Positions 26,116 to 35,485 of a DNA stretch of 64,000 bases are shown here, piece by piece. The notes under the pieces are model-generated. The model did not search any database. It was not told the origin of the DNA and was given only the letters and a program-made list of their open reading frames with translations. The stretch's first letter is position 1, and the number at the start of each line of letters is the position of its first letter. The DNA is from Pseudomonadales bacterium (GTDB taxonomy: Bacteria > Pseudomonadota > Gammaproteobacteria > Pseudomonadales > UBA5518), in the NCBI GenBank assembly GCA_022072145.1, contig JAJVIG010000007.1:1-64000 (forward strand), in the 5' to 3' direction. Position numbers and translations under genes: made by a program.

Positions 26116-28041
26116 ATGAGCACGAAACCGCGCAAGGTGCTGATCTTCGGGCTCGACGGTCCGGTCGCACCCCGCCTGCTGCACTACTGCCGCGAAGGAC
26201 GTCTGCCGACGCTGGCGCGGCTGATCGCCAACGGCGTGCTGGCGCCGAACGCGATGGTGCCACTGCCCACCGCGACACCGGCCAACTGGACCTCCATCGC
26301 CACCGGTGCGTGGCCCGCCACCCACGGCATCGGCGACTACACCGTGCGCATCCCCGGCGACCCGCTGGACCGCGCCCACATGGCCTTCCACAGTCCCGAC
26401 GTGAAGGCCGAATACCTGTGGAACGCGATCGCCCGCGCCGGCAAGCGATCGGCGGTGGTGAATTTCGTGACCACCTGGCCACCGGTGGTAACGAACGGCG
26501 TGCAGATCGGCGGCTCCGGCTGCGATATCAACCAGTGGTTCCATCCGAACCTGGTCGCCGCACGGCACGCCGCCGAGTCGCCGGGCACACCGCTGCGCCT
26601 CGACGAGGACGGACTCGGCACCGGTGCCGCGGGACCCGGCGTCTACACCGCGTGCGCCGGACCGGGACTGTTCTGCACCGAAGCGTTCCAGCCCGCAGCC
26701 GCCGAACCGATGCGCATCCGCCTGGGCGCTCCCGCGGGCTGGAGCAATCTGCCCGCCGCACGCACCGTGCTGGCCGCGGAACTGGTGTTGCGCCCGCGCG
26801 GCGGATGGGAACCGGTCGAGCCGCGTAACTGGCAACTGCTGGTGCTGGATACCCAGGGCAACGGGTTCGAGCGCGTGCTCGTGTGCACGGCGAAGGACGG
26901 TGCGACCGCGTTCGCCGAGCTGAGTGCCGGGCAGTGGAGTCCGGTGCTTCGCCAGGAGTTCGTGACCGCCTCCGGAGTACAGCCGTGTGCGTTCGCGCTG
27001 AAACTGCTGGCGCTTTCGCCCGACGCCGGCGATCTCAGGCTCTACCACAGCGCGCTGTGCGCGCTCGACGGCTGGTCGCATCCACCGGAACTCGCGCAGT
27101 CGATCGTCTCGGCGCACGGCTTGCCCACGCCGGACGGCGGATTCCACGGCTACAACCGCCGCTGGTTCGGCGCCGACACGCTGCTCGAGGAACTCGAGAT
27201 GCAGCGGCGCTGGTACGCCGACGCCTGTACGCACGTGCTCGCGCGCGAGCCGTGGGAGCTGTTCGTGATGCGCTATCACCTGCCCGACACCGCATGGCAT
27301 TCGATCTCGCACGTGCTGGATCCGCGCACCGCTGCCACGGACTGCGAACGGCGCGAGCACGAGGCGATGGAACTCGGCATCTACCAGGCCTGCGATCGCC
27401 TTGCGCACGACCTGCTCGCGGGCGTGGACGAGAGCGAGACCCTGATCGCACTGATCTCCGACCACGGATCCAAGCCCGCGGGTCACGCCGGTATCGACGC
27501 CAACACGATCCTCGCCGACGCCGGGCTGCTGGCGCGCAGCGCGGACGGCATCGACTGGTCACGCACGCGCGCGATCGCCCGCCCGGTGTGCTGGGTGCAC
27601 ATCAACCTGGCGGGTCGCGACCCCGACGGCATCGTGCAGCCCGGCGAGGAGTACGCGGCCGTGCAGCAGGCGATCGTGCGCGCGCTCACCGGGTACGTCG
27701 ATCCGGCCAGCGGTCACAAACCGGTGCTGTTCGCGCTGCGCAGGGAGGACGCGCGCTTCCTCAACATCCACGGCGAGCAGGCCGGCGATGTGATTTACGC
27801 GCTGCGCCACGATCACGGCTACCAGCACGGACCGTTCCTGCCGACCGCCGACTGGCAGCACGGATCGCTGCGCGGGCTGTTCGCGCTCTGCGGCCCGGGC
27901 GTTCGCCGGGGCGTCGAGATCGAACGCAACGTGTGGTGCATCGACCTGGTGCCGACGATCTGCCACCTCACCGGGTGGCCGGTGCCGCGCGACACGGAAG
28001 GCGCCGTCGTCTACCAGGCACTGGAGCAGGGCGCGCACTGA
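26116..28041 (+). CDS. Alkaline phosphatase-superfamily protein (type I phosphodiesterase/NPP-like)
   Basis: This 641-residue metalloenzyme has the AlkP fold. Metal and nucleophile sites can be seen: LIFGLDGP near the start, TPANWTSIATG with a Thr nucleophile, LPDTAWHSISH, LISDHGSKPAGHAG, and a late His region (LRHDHGYQHGPF). It probably cleaves a phosphate or phosphodiester of an unknown compound. There is no signal peptide, so it is cytoplasmic. GGGAGG precedes the ATG at 26116. It is followed 32 bp later by an aldo/keto reductase gene, and the two are probably one unit. Confidence 0.85.
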   Translation: MSTKPRKVLIFGLDGPVAPRLLHYCREGRLPTLARLIANGVLAPNAMVPLPTATPANWTSIATGAWPATHGIGDYTVRIPGDPLDRAHMAFHSPDVKAEYLWNAIARAGKRSAVVNFVTTWPPVVTNGVQIGGSGCDINQWFHPNLVAARHAAESPGTPLRLDEDGLGTGAAGPGVYTACAGPGLFCTEAFQPAAAEPMRIRLGAPAGWSNLPAARTVLAAELVLRPRGGWEPVEPRNWQLLVLDTQGNGFERVLVCTAKDGATAFAELSAGQWSPVLRQEFVTASGVQPCAFALKLLALSPDAGDLRLYHSALCALDGWSHPPELAQSIVSAHGLPTPDGGFHGYNRRWFGADTLLEELEMQRRWYADACTHVLAREPWELFVMRYHLPDTAWHSISHVLDPRTAATDCERREHEAMELGIYQACDRLAHDLLAGVDESETLIALISDHGSKPAGHAGIDANTILADAGLLARSADGIDWSRTRAIARPVCWVHINLAGRDPDGIVQPGEEYAAVQQAIVRALTGYVDPASGHKPVLFALRREDARFLNIHGEQAGDVIYALRHDHGYQHGPFLPTADWQHGSLRGLFALCGPGVRRGVEIERNVWCIDLVPTICHLTGWPVPRDTEGAVVYQALEQGAH

Positions 28042-28073
28042 ACGCCGTCGCCAACCCAACGGAGGAGGCACGC

Positions 28074-29072
28074 ATGGACTACCGCAACCTGGGACGTTCG
28101 GGGCTGAAAGTCTCGGCCATCGGGCTCGGCACGCATTACTTCGGCTGGCTGCACGACGAGGCCGCCTCGCGCGCGGTGATCGAGCGCGCGTTCGATCGCG
28201 GCATCACTTTCATCGACACGGCCGATGTCTACGACCTGGGACGGTCGGAGGAATTCGTGGGGCGCGCCATCAGGGGCCGGCGCGCCGACCTGGTCATCGC
28301 AACCAAGTTCGGCTGGCCGATGGGGGGCGGTCCGTCCGGCGCACCGGTCGACCCACGGCCCAACGCACGCGGCGGTTCGCGGCACTACGTGCTGAGCGCC
28401 GTCGAGGCGAGCCTGCGACGGCTGGGAACCGATTACATCGATCTGTACCAGATCCACTTCCCGGATCCCTCGACCCCGATCGAGGAAACGCTGCGCGCAC
28501 TCGACGACCTCGTGCGTGCCGGCAAGGTCCGCTACATCGGTTGCAGCAATTTCTCCGCGTGGCAGGTATCCGAGGCGATGTGGACTTCGCGCCACCACGG
28601 CCTGCACGCCTTCGTGACCTCGCAACCGCAGTACAACCTGCTGCAGCGCGAGATCGAGCAGGAGCATCTGCCGTGCTGCGCCAGCCACGGGCTCGGCATC
28701 GTGCCGTGGGGACCGCTGGCGGGAGGATTCCTGACCGGCAAGTACCGCCGCGAACAGCAGTATCCGCCCGACTCGCTGCTGGCGACCCGCCCCATGGCCT
28801 ACGAGCGCATTCCTTCCGAGGCGAACTGGGCGAAACTCGAGGCGCTGGAGGCGTTCGCGCAGGCGCGCGGACGCACCGTGGCCGAGCTCGCGATCGCGTG
28901 GCTGCTCGCGCAGCCGCGCGTGAGTTCGGTGATCGCCGGCGCCAGCCGCCCGTTGCAGGTCGATGAGAACGTCGCCGCCGTGGACTGGGTGCTCGACGCC
29001 GCCGCGCTGGCCGAGATCGATGCGATCTGCGCGCAGGGATCGCCGGCCGCGCAGCGCTTCGCGTTGCGCTAG
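28074..29072 (+). CDS. Aldo/keto reductase
   Basis: This 332-residue NADPH-dependent oxidoreductase is of the Kv-beta/YhdN-like AKR group. The catalytic tetrad can be placed as Asp in FIDTADVYDLG, Tyr in the same segment, Lys in IATKFG and His in YQIHFPD. The C-terminal cofactor site has SSVIAGASRPLQVDENV. The RBS is strong (GGAGGAGG before the ATG). It would reduce an aldehyde or ketone, or run in reverse. The substrate is unknown. The next gene, of the NDH-like cluster, starts 20 bp downstream. Confidence 0.92.
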   Translation: MDYRNLGRSGLKVSAIGLGTHYFGWLHDEAASRAVIERAFDRGITFIDTADVYDLGRSEEFVGRAIRGRRADLVIATKFGWPMGGGPSGAPVDPRPNARGGSRHYVLSAVEASLRRLGTDYIDLYQIHFPDPSTPIEETLRALDDLVRAGKVRYIGCSNFSAWQVSEAMWTSRHHGLHAFVTSQPQYNLLQREIEQEHLPCCASHGLGIVPWGPLAGGFLTGKYRREQQYPPDSLLATRPMAYERIPSEANWAKLEALEAFAQARGRTVAELAIAWLLAQPRVSSVIAGASRPLQVDENVAAVDWVLDAAALAEIDAICAQGSPAAQRFALR

Positions 29073-29091
29073 CGCCAAAGGTCCCATCCGC

Positions 29092-30237
29092 ATGCCCCCA
29101 CGCACGGGTCCGCTGCTGCTCGCGGGCGGCGGCCACGCGCACCTCGCGGTACTCGCTGCGCTCGCGCGCGGCGAGCGGCCGCGCGCCGAGGTCAGCCTGG
29201 TGGTACCGGACCCGTTGCAGATCTACTCCGGCATGGTACCCGGCTGGATGACGGGGCATTACACGCTCGACGAGTGCACCATCGACCTGCGGGAGCTGGC
29301 GCGACGCGCGGGCGTGCGTCTCATGCTCGATGCAGTGACCGGCATCGACGCCAACCGGCGCCGTATCGAACTCGCGGGTGGCGACGCCCTCGATTACGCG
29401 CTGCTGTCGCTCGACCTCGGCAGCCAGACCGCCGGCCTGGGCGCGCTGGGGTCCAGTGACCGCCCGTTGCTGCCGATCCGGCCGTTGCGCGAATTCGTGG
29501 TGCACTGGCGACAACTGCTCGCGCGCGCCGTCGCCACGCCGCGCTTTCATCTGGTGGTCGTCGGGGCGGGCGCGGCCGGGGTGGAAGTCGCGTTCGCGGC
29601 GCACCACGCGTTCGCGGCCCGCGCGCACGGCGCCTCGGTGACGCTGGTCGGCTCGGCCGCCGGACTGCTGCCGGGACATGCGCCTGCGGTGGCACGCCGG
29701 GTGGAGACGCTGCTCGGTGAACACAGGATCCGCTGCGTGCGCGCGGCCGCCACCGGGGCCAGCGGCGGCCTGTTGCTGGAGACCGGCGAGCGGCTAGCCG
29801 CCGATGCAATCGTTGCGACGACCGGCGCCGCGCCGCCGGCATGGCTGCGCGGCTCGGGACTCGCGCTGGGCGCGGCCGGCTTCGTCGCCGTGGGTGCCGA
29901 TCACGCGAGCGTGTCGCATCCGGAAGTGTTTGCGGCCGGCGACGTGTGCGAACGCGATGATGTGCTCCTGCCGCGCGCGGGCGTGCATGCGGTGCGTGCC
30001 GGGCCCGTGCTGGCGCACAATCTGCTGGCGCGGCTCGCGGGCAAGCCGACGCTCCGCTACACGCCACGCGCGCGCTCGCTGTACCTGCTGGCCACCGGAC
30101 CGCGTCACGCGGTGCTGTCGTGGGGTTCGTTGTGCGTGGCGGGGCGCGCACCGTGGTACTGGAAGGACCGCATCGACCGCCGTTACGTGCGACGCCATGG
30201 ATCGCGTGCGCCAGGCACGCTCGAACGGACGCCATGA
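29092..30237 (+). CDS. NDH-2-like FAD-dependent pyridine nucleotide oxidoreductase
   Basis: This 381-residue two-dinucleotide-domain flavoprotein starts with LLLAGGGHAHLAVLAAL (FAD site). The second Rossmann motif is VVVGAGAAGVEVAFAA, and EVFAAGDVCERDDV is the C-terminal FAD motif. It resembles the NADH-dehydrogenase-like domain that is fused to SelD (selenide, water dikinase) in some bacteria, but no SelD part follows. It opens a coupled set: its stop overlaps the start of the ArsS-like gene by 4 bases (ATGA). The same neighbours occur in the rSAM/selenodomain gene groups known from other genomes. No CxxxxC disulfide is present. Confidence 0.88.
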   Translation: MPPRTGPLLLAGGGHAHLAVLAALARGERPRAEVSLVVPDPLQIYSGMVPGWMTGHYTLDECTIDLRELARRAGVRLMLDAVTGIDANRRRIELAGGDALDYALLSLDLGSQTAGLGALGSSDRPLLPIRPLREFVVHWRQLLARAVATPRFHLVVVGAGAAGVEVAFAAHHAFAARAHGASVTLVGSAAGLLPGHAPAVARRVETLLGEHRIRCVRAAATGASGGLLLETGERLAADAIVATTGAAPPAWLRGSGLALGAAGFVAVGADHASVSHPEVFAAGDVCERDDVLLPRAGVHAVRAGPVLAHNLLARLAGKPTLRYTPRARSLYLLATGPRHAVLSWGSLCVAGRAPWYWKDRIDRRYVRRHGSRAPGTLERTP

Positions 30238-31091
30238 CGATCATGCGCGATATGCTGCCGCTGCTGCCGCTGCTGCCGCTGCTGCCGCTGCTGCCGCTGC
30301 TGCTGCAGGCGCTGCAGGTGCTGCAGGTACGCGCAATCGCCACGCTCGATCTCACCGGCGACGCACCCGAACTGCACGATTGCTTCCGCATGCTGGTAGG
30401 CGCTGCGCGCGAACTGGGCGTGCGGGTCATCGATCGCTGCAATCTCACCGTGTTGTCGGAACCCGGCCAGCAGGACCTCGCAGGCTTCCTCGCGGCGCAG
30501 CAGGTCGAGGTCGTGGCCTCGCTGCGGTGTTACGCACCGCCGAACGTCGACCACCAGCGCGGGGAAGGCGTATTCGAACGAAGCATCGCCGGTCTGCGGC
30601 AACTGAATGCGCTGGGTTATGGGGTACCGGATTCGGGGCTCGTGCTCGATCTGGTCTTCAACCCGCAGGGGCCTTCGCTGCCGCCTCTGCGGCCGCAACT
30701 GGAGGCGGATTACCGGCGAGAGCTCACTCTGCGCCACGGCGTGCGCTTCAACCGCCTGCTCGCGCTCGCGAACATGCCGATCCAGCGCTTCGGCAGCATG
30801 CTGGTCACGCAGGGCCGGTTCGCCGGCTACATGCGATTGCTGCGCGACAACCATGTGGAGGCGAACCTGGAACACGTGATGTGCCGCAGTCTGCTGAGCG
30901 TGGATTGGCAGGGGTACCTGCACGATTGCGACTTCAACCAGCAGCGCGGCATCGGCATCACCGGGCGAGCGCGGGCGCATCTGGTCGACCTGCTCGATGC
31001 CGACCCGGCCGGCTGGCCGATCGCCGTTGCCGAACACTGTTACGGCTGCACCGCCGGGCAGGGCAGCGGTTGCGGTGGCGCCCTGACATGA
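30234..31091 (+). pseudogene. ArsS-like radical SAM protein lacking its N-terminal CxxxCxxC region
   Basis: The 285-codon frame matches ArsS/DUF3641, the arsenosugar-pathway radical SAM family, from TLDLTGDAPEL onward. It keeps VIDRCNLTVL, NVDHQRGEGVF, VFNPQGP, FNRLLALANMPIQRFG, MCRSLLSVDWQGYLHDCDFNQ and HCYGCTAGQGSGCGG. The first part should hold the CxxxCxxC that binds the SAM iron-sulfur cluster. Here it is only MTIMRDMLP followed by a (Leu-Leu-Pro)n repeat. About 45 residues are gone without a frameshift. LTGGAPEL is altered to LTGDAPEL. Radical SAM chemistry is unlikely. The frame still overlaps both neighbours by 4 bases. It could be a recent internal deletion or an assembly error. Confidence 0.75.
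30255..30316. repeat. 9-bp CTGCTGCCG repeat replacing the ArsS-like radical SAM region
   Basis: About five tandem copies of ctgctgccg run from 30255 and grade into ctgcaggcgctgcaggtg-type sequence. The normal start of ArsS relatives already has a Leu-Pro-Leu-Leu stretch. Slippage and deletion between CTG-rich segments could therefore have removed the cysteine-bearing part. Confidence 0.85.
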
Positions 31092-33259
31092 GACGCCACG
31101 CGAGCCCGGCGGCCAGACTGGCGCTGCTGATTGCGCTCGGCGGCGGCATCGCCACGTTCTTCGTGCTCGATCTGCACCACTGGCTGAGCTTCGCCACGCT
31201 GAAGGCGGGCCAACTCCGCCTGCTGGAGTTGCGGGCCGCCGAGCCGCTCGCGGTCGCCGGCAGTTTCTTCGCGCTGTACGTCGCCGTCACCGCACTCTCG
31301 CTACCGGGGGCCACGATCCTCGGGCTCGCGGCAGGTGCGCTGTTCGGCCTGGCGACCGGCACCGTGCTGGTGTCCTTCGCCTCGAGCATCGGTGCGACCC
31401 TGGCCTTCCTCAGCGCCCGTTTTCTCCTGCGCGATGTGCTGGAGCGACGCTTTGGCGACCGTCTGCGCGCGCTCGACGAGGGCATCGCGCGCGACGGGGC
31501 GTTCTACCTCTTCACGCTGCGGCTGGTGCCGCTGTTTCCGTTCTTCCTCGTCAACCTGCTGATGGGCCTGACCCGGCTGGGCACCGGCACGTTCTACCGG
31601 GTGAGCCAGGCCGGAATGCTTCCCGGCACGCTGGTTTACGTCAACGCCGGCACCCAGCTCGGCCGGCTCGAGGATCCTGCGGGAATCCTGTCGCCGGCGC
31701 TGCTCGTCTCGTTCGCGCTGCTCGGCGTGTTTCCGTTCGCGGCCCGCGCGGCCGTGCAGAGGCTGCGAACACGACGCGTCTACGCGCGCTGGCGCCGCCC
31801 GCGGCGCTTCGAGCGCAACCTGGTGGTGATCGGCGCGGGCGCGGCGGGACTGGTGGCGAGCTACGTCGCTGCAACGCTGAAGGCGAAGGTCACGCTGGTC
31901 GAGTCCGGGCGGATGGGCGGCGACTGCCTGAACCATGGCTGCGTGCCGAGCAAGGCATTGCTGCGCAGCGCACGGCTCGCGCACCAGATCCGCAATGCGC
32001 ATCGCTATGGCCTGCCGGACGGGGATCCGGCGGTGGATTTCCGCGCGCTGATGCAGCGCATCCGGCACATCATCGAGGCGATCGCACCGCACGACAGCGT
32101 CGAGCGCTACCGCGCGCTCGGGGTCGACGTGGTGCAGGGCAGGGCGCGCCTGCTCGACCCGTGGACCGTGGAGATAGCCGGTCACGACGGCGTCACCCGG
32201 CAGCTCACGACGCGCAGCATCGTGATCGCCGCCGGTGCACGCCCCGTCGTGCCCGCGATCCCGGGACTGGAGGAATGCGGCTGCCTGACCAGCGATACCG
32301 TGTGGGAGGCCTTCTCCACGCTGGACGCGCCGCCGCCGCGGCTGGTCGTGCTCGGGGCAGGGCCGATCGGCTGCGAACTGGCGCAGGGCTTCGCACGCCT
32401 GGGCTCGCAGGTGGTGGTGGTCGAGGCCGGCACACGCATTCTCGGGCGCGAGGACGAGGACGTGGCCGCCCGCGCTCACGCGGCGCTCACGGCCGACGGC
32501 GTGGAGCTGTTGACCGGGCAGCGCGCGCTGCGCTGCGAGCGCGACGGCGAACGCCGGACGTTGGTGGTGCAGGGCGCGGGAGCCGAGCGGCGCATCGCCT
32601 TCGACGCGCTGCTCTGCGCGGTCGGCCGCAGCGCGCGACTGGACGGTTACGGTCTGGAACAACTCGGCATCCAGACCGGCCACACGATCGTGACCAACGA
32701 CTACCTGCAGACCCTGTATCCGAACATCTACGCCGCCGGCGACGTCGCCGGACCGTACAAGTTCACGCACACGGCCGGGCACCAGGCGTGGCACGCGGCG
32801 GTCAACGCGCTGTTCGGCGACCTGAAACGTGTGCGCGTGGATGTTTCCGCACTCCCGCGCACCACGTTCACCGACCCCGAGATCGCGCAGGTCGGGATCA
32901 ACGAGCAGGAGGCAAGGGAGCGGGGAATAGCGTACGAACTGACGCACTACGGCCTCGAGGAACTCGACCGCGCGATCACCGACAGCGTCGCGCGCGGCTT
33001 CGTGAAGGTGCTGACGCACCCGCACAGCGATCGCATCCTCGGCGTGACGATCGTCGGCGAGCACGCCGGGGAAATGCTCGCCGAGTTCGTGCTGGCGATG
33101 CGTCACGGACTGGGGCTGAACCGGATCCTGGGCAGTGTGCACGCCTACCCGACCCTCACCGAGGCCAACCGGCACGCGGCGGGGCAGTGGAAGCGGGCAC
33201 ATGCGCCAGCGGTGCTGCTGGCGTGGAGCGAACGCTACCACGCGCGGCGCAGGCACTGA
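31088..33259 (+). CDS. TVP38/TMEM64 membrane domain fused to a MerA-like dihydrolipoyl/mercuric reductase domain
   Basis: This 723-residue fusion has residues about 1-235 in the TVP38/TMEM64 (DedA-like) membrane fold, with several helices and SLPGATILGLAAGALFG. Residues about 245-720 are a flavoprotein disulfide reductase with VVIGAGAAGL, the redox-active GGDCLNHGCVPSK (Cys 280 and 285), VVLGAGPIGCELAQ, IYAAGDVAG and a C-terminal HAYPTLTEA. The usual C-terminal His-Pro-Glu-like catalytic end is present as HAYPT. A membrane-tethered NAD(P)H-disulfide or metal reductase is likely; the substrate is unknown. This architecture is known in arsenic- or selenium-associated gene groups. The start overlaps the ArsS-like stop by 4 bases. 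It looks intact. Confidence 0.88.
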   Translation: MRRHASPAARLALLIALGGGIATFFVLDLHHWLSFATLKAGQLRLLELRAAEPLAVAGSFFALYVAVTALSLPGATILGLAAGALFGLATGTVLVSFASSIGATLAFLSARFLLRDVLERRFGDRLRALDEGIARDGAFYLFTLRLVPLFPFFLVNLLMGLTRLGTGTFYRVSQAGMLPGTLVYVNAGTQLGRLEDPAGILSPALLVSFALLGVFPFAARAAVQRLRTRRVYARWRRPRRFERNLVVIGAGAAGLVASYVAATLKAKVTLVESGRMGGDCLNHGCVPSKALLRSARLAHQIRNAHRYGLPDGDPAVDFRALMQRIRHIIEAIAPHDSVERYRALGVDVVQGRARLLDPWTVEIAGHDGVTRQLTTRSIVIAAGARPVVPAIPGLEECGCLTSDTVWEAFSTLDAPPPRLVVLGAGPIGCELAQGFARLGSQVVVVEAGTRILGREDEDVAARAHAALTADGVELLTGQRALRCERDGERRTLVVQGAGAERRIAFDALLCAVGRSARLDGYGLEQLGIQTGHTIVTNDYLQTLYPNIYAAGDVAGPYKFTHTAGHQAWHAAVNALFGDLKRVRVDVSALPRTTFTDPEIAQVGINEQEARERGIAYELTHYGLEELDRAITDSVARGFVKVLTHPHSDRILGVTIVGEHAGEMLAEFVLAMRHGLGLNRILGSVHAYPTLTEANRHAAGQWKRAHAPAVLLAWSERYHARRRH

Positions 33260-33273
33260 GGGTAGCGCCCCCG

Positions 33274-34181
33274 ATGCACGCGCACACGGCACCGGTATCG
33301 GTGATCGTGCCGGTACTCGACGAACTCTCGATCGTCGCCGCACTCGACCGCCAGCTGCGCTCGGCACCGGGGCGCGCACTGCAGATGAACGCCGGCGCGA
33401 AAATCGCGAATCGCGACATCCTGCTGTTCCTGCACGCGGACACGCGCATCGAACCCTCTGCGATCGATACGTTGTGCGCGAGCCTGGTACGTTCGCGCAC
33501 GCGCTGGGGGTGTTTCGACGTCCGGATCGCGGGCCGCTCGCGCTGGCTGCCGCTGGTCGCGGCACTGATGAACCTGCGCTCGCGACTGAGCGGCATCGCC
33601 ACCGGCGACCAGGCGATCTTCGCGCGCGCACCCGCGCCGGGGCAGGCCAAGACGCGGCTGATCCCGGCGCTGGGCGCCATCGGCGCCGCGGCGCTCGCGC
33701 GGCGCATGCTGCGGCACACGCTCGGGCAGGCGCTCGCGGTGCCGGGCGTGCAGGTGGAACTGTGCGTGACACCCGGACCGCACGCTCCGCAGTGGCGGTA
33801 CGTGGCATTGCCCGAAGCGCTCAGTCTGCGCGCGCAGGATGACGGCGACCTCGGCGAACGCCTGGCGCGCGCCGCGCGGCGCTGCGTGCGCGAAGGCGCG
33901 CGTCCGCTGCTGGTGGGCACCGATTGCCCGGCGCTCCACACGCGCCGCTTGCATGCCGCCGCGAACACGCTGGACAGCACGGCATCGATTGGAGCACGCC
34001 GCACGTGTTCGAGCAGACCGTGGCGCGCATCCGCGCCCTGAGACTCAGTCTGCGGATCGCGGAAACACTCAACGACATCGACGAGCCCGCCGATTTGAAG
34101 CACCTACCAATTGACTGGGGGAGCGATACCGGCGCTCGTCCCGGGGATAGGCCGCCCCGGCTTTTTCGAGATTTAACATAA
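33274..34181 (+). pseudogene. Fused and frameshifted remnant of GT2 (TIGR04283) and DUF2064 (TIGR04282) transferase genes
   Basis: The frame 33274-34041 (255 codons) begins like rSAM/selenodomain-associated transferase 2 (VSVIVPVLDE) and lacks about 35 residues, including the DGGS sugar-nucleotide motif. It resumes at RALQMNAGAKI through MNLRSRLSGIATGDQAIF, then jumps directly into transferase 1/DUF2064 (ARAPAPGQAKTRLIPALG). Near 33978, after AANTLD, another deletion shifts the frame. The expected DUF2064 end (GIDWSTPHVFEQT to NDIDEPADLKHL) continues in a different frame up to 34181. So there are at least three deletions and one frameshift, and neither enzyme can work. Assembly error is a possible alternative. 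Confidence 0.75.
34141..34166 (+). terminator. Probable intrinsic terminator
   Basis: A CCGGGG...CCCCGG stem (34141-34146 with 34155-34160) with an 8-base loop is followed by CTTTTT. It closes the plus-strand run that begins with the NDH-like gene. The remaining 34167-34235 shows no gene. Confidence 0.6.
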
Positions 34182-34235
34182 TATACATTATGCGAACTAT
34201 AGGCACGCCATCTAGAGCAAGCCATCGGCAGCCTG

Positions 34236-35360
34236 TCACAGCCCGTAGATCGCACGAATCACGTGACTGACCAGCGAGGACTGCTGCGACACGCCGACCT
34301 TGCGAAACGCGCTGTACAGATGCGTGCGCGCGGTGTTGCGGCTCACGCCCGTGCTTGCGACGAACTCGTCGAGCGTGCCCCCGTTGGAGAGCGCTATGAC
34401 CAGGCGCGCCTCCCGGGGTGTCAGGCCGAAGGCATCGACGACCAGTTGGATCTGGTCAAGCTGGCGAATCTCGGGCGCCGTCATGTAGACCGCGATGTGC
34501 GGCCCGTCCTCGGGTTCTTCATGCACGGGCAACTTCTTCAGCGTCAGCAGCAACGGATGGCGGTGCGCGGCACGCGTGATCGGCACCACCACCGGCACGC
34601 GCCCGTCCTCGCTCGCCAGCACGCGCTGCAACGCCTGCTGCAGTTGCTGATTGCTGCCAGGCATCGTCGCACGCAGCCTTGCGCCGACACGGGAAATGCC
34701 GTTGCCGCTGTCGAGCAGTTGCCCGGCCACGCTGTTCGAATGCACGATGTTCAGGCCGGCGTCGAGCACGATGGTCGCCATCGCCAGGCTCGAGGAGGCC
34801 TGTTCGAACAGCTGGTGTTCGCGAAGATGCGTGCGGCTGCTGTCCATCCAGCCGACGAGTTCACGGAACTGGGGCTTCAGGAGTTCCAGGATGTCGCGGT
34901 CGCGCCGGTCGAAATCCGGTGCGCCGTGGCCCCGGATGAGGCGCAGGAAAACGGCCACCCGTCCGTTGCTGTGGATGTCGAAGCCCATGACCTGCGCCTG
35001 GTCGAACGGACGCATGAAGGTCTGGTAATACGCGGTTCGCTCCAGTTCCCTTCTGGGTATCACATCGTCGAGCGCGACCGTCTCGCCGTCCGGCAGGTCC
35101 ACCAGAGGATCGAGTGCCTTGAACTTGTTCGCGTAGGACCGGTGATCCTCCGGCGAAAAGTTCGCGCCACCGACGTAGGCGATGCCGGGATCGCCCGGGC
35201 GCGGAAGGCGTAGCCCGATGACCGTGATGCACGGCTCGAAGACCGCGCGCAACTCCTCCAGAAAATCGCTCCACGGACTTTGCTGCCGCGGCCCACGATA
35301 GAGGGCAGCCACCAGCGATGCGTATTGGCGCAGCGGAATCGGGTCCGGATCGCAAACCAT
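34236..35360 (-). CDS. LuxR-family regulator with GAF/PAS-like sensing part
   Basis: This 374-residue regulator has an unassigned N-terminal sensor region (about 1-200), a PAS-like segment (about 190-290, IVLDAGLNIVHSNSVAGQLLDSG) and a C-terminal LuxR DNA-binding domain (GLTPREARLVIALSNGGTLDEFVASTGVSRNTARTHL). No receiver domain or acyl-homoserine-lactone pocket signature was recognised. GGGGCAGGAG precedes the ATG. It is divergent from sulfatase gene 1 across 125 bp, so it is the likely regulator of the sulfatase/TonB-receptor locus (inference), responding to an unknown ligand. Confidence 0.85.
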   Translation of the reverse strand: MVCDPDPIPLRQYASLVAALYRGPRQQSPWSDFLEELRAVFEPCITVIGLRLPRPGDPGIAYVGGANFSPEDHRSYANKFKALDPLVDLPDGETVALDDVIPRRELERTAYYQTFMRPFDQAQVMGFDIHSNGRVAVFLRLIRGHGAPDFDRRDRDILELLKPQFRELVGWMDSSRTHLREHQLFEQASSSLAMATIVLDAGLNIVHSNSVAGQLLDSGNGISRVGARLRATMPGSNQQLQQALQRVLASEDGRVPVVVPITRAAHRHPLLLTLKKLPVHEEPEDGPHIAVYMTAPEIRQLDQIQLVVDAFGLTPREARLVIALSNGGTLDEFVASTGVSRNTARTHLYSAFRKVGVSQQSSLVSHVIRAIYGL

Positions 35361-35485
35361 GTACTCCTGCCCCTCCCCCTATTGTCCTGCCCGCCGCCGT
35401 CCGCTATCTTCTTCGCCGCTTCACCAAGTGCTCAAATCATGGCGCGGCCGGAAGTCCGGTTCCAGCCCCGCACGGACAGGAATCG

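Noticed and set aside
26883-28073. Fusion of the AlkP-like frame with the aldo/keto reductase
   Set aside because: The upstream part of that frame is a shadow of the AlkP-superfamily gene. The reductase starts at 28074 behind a strong ribosome site.
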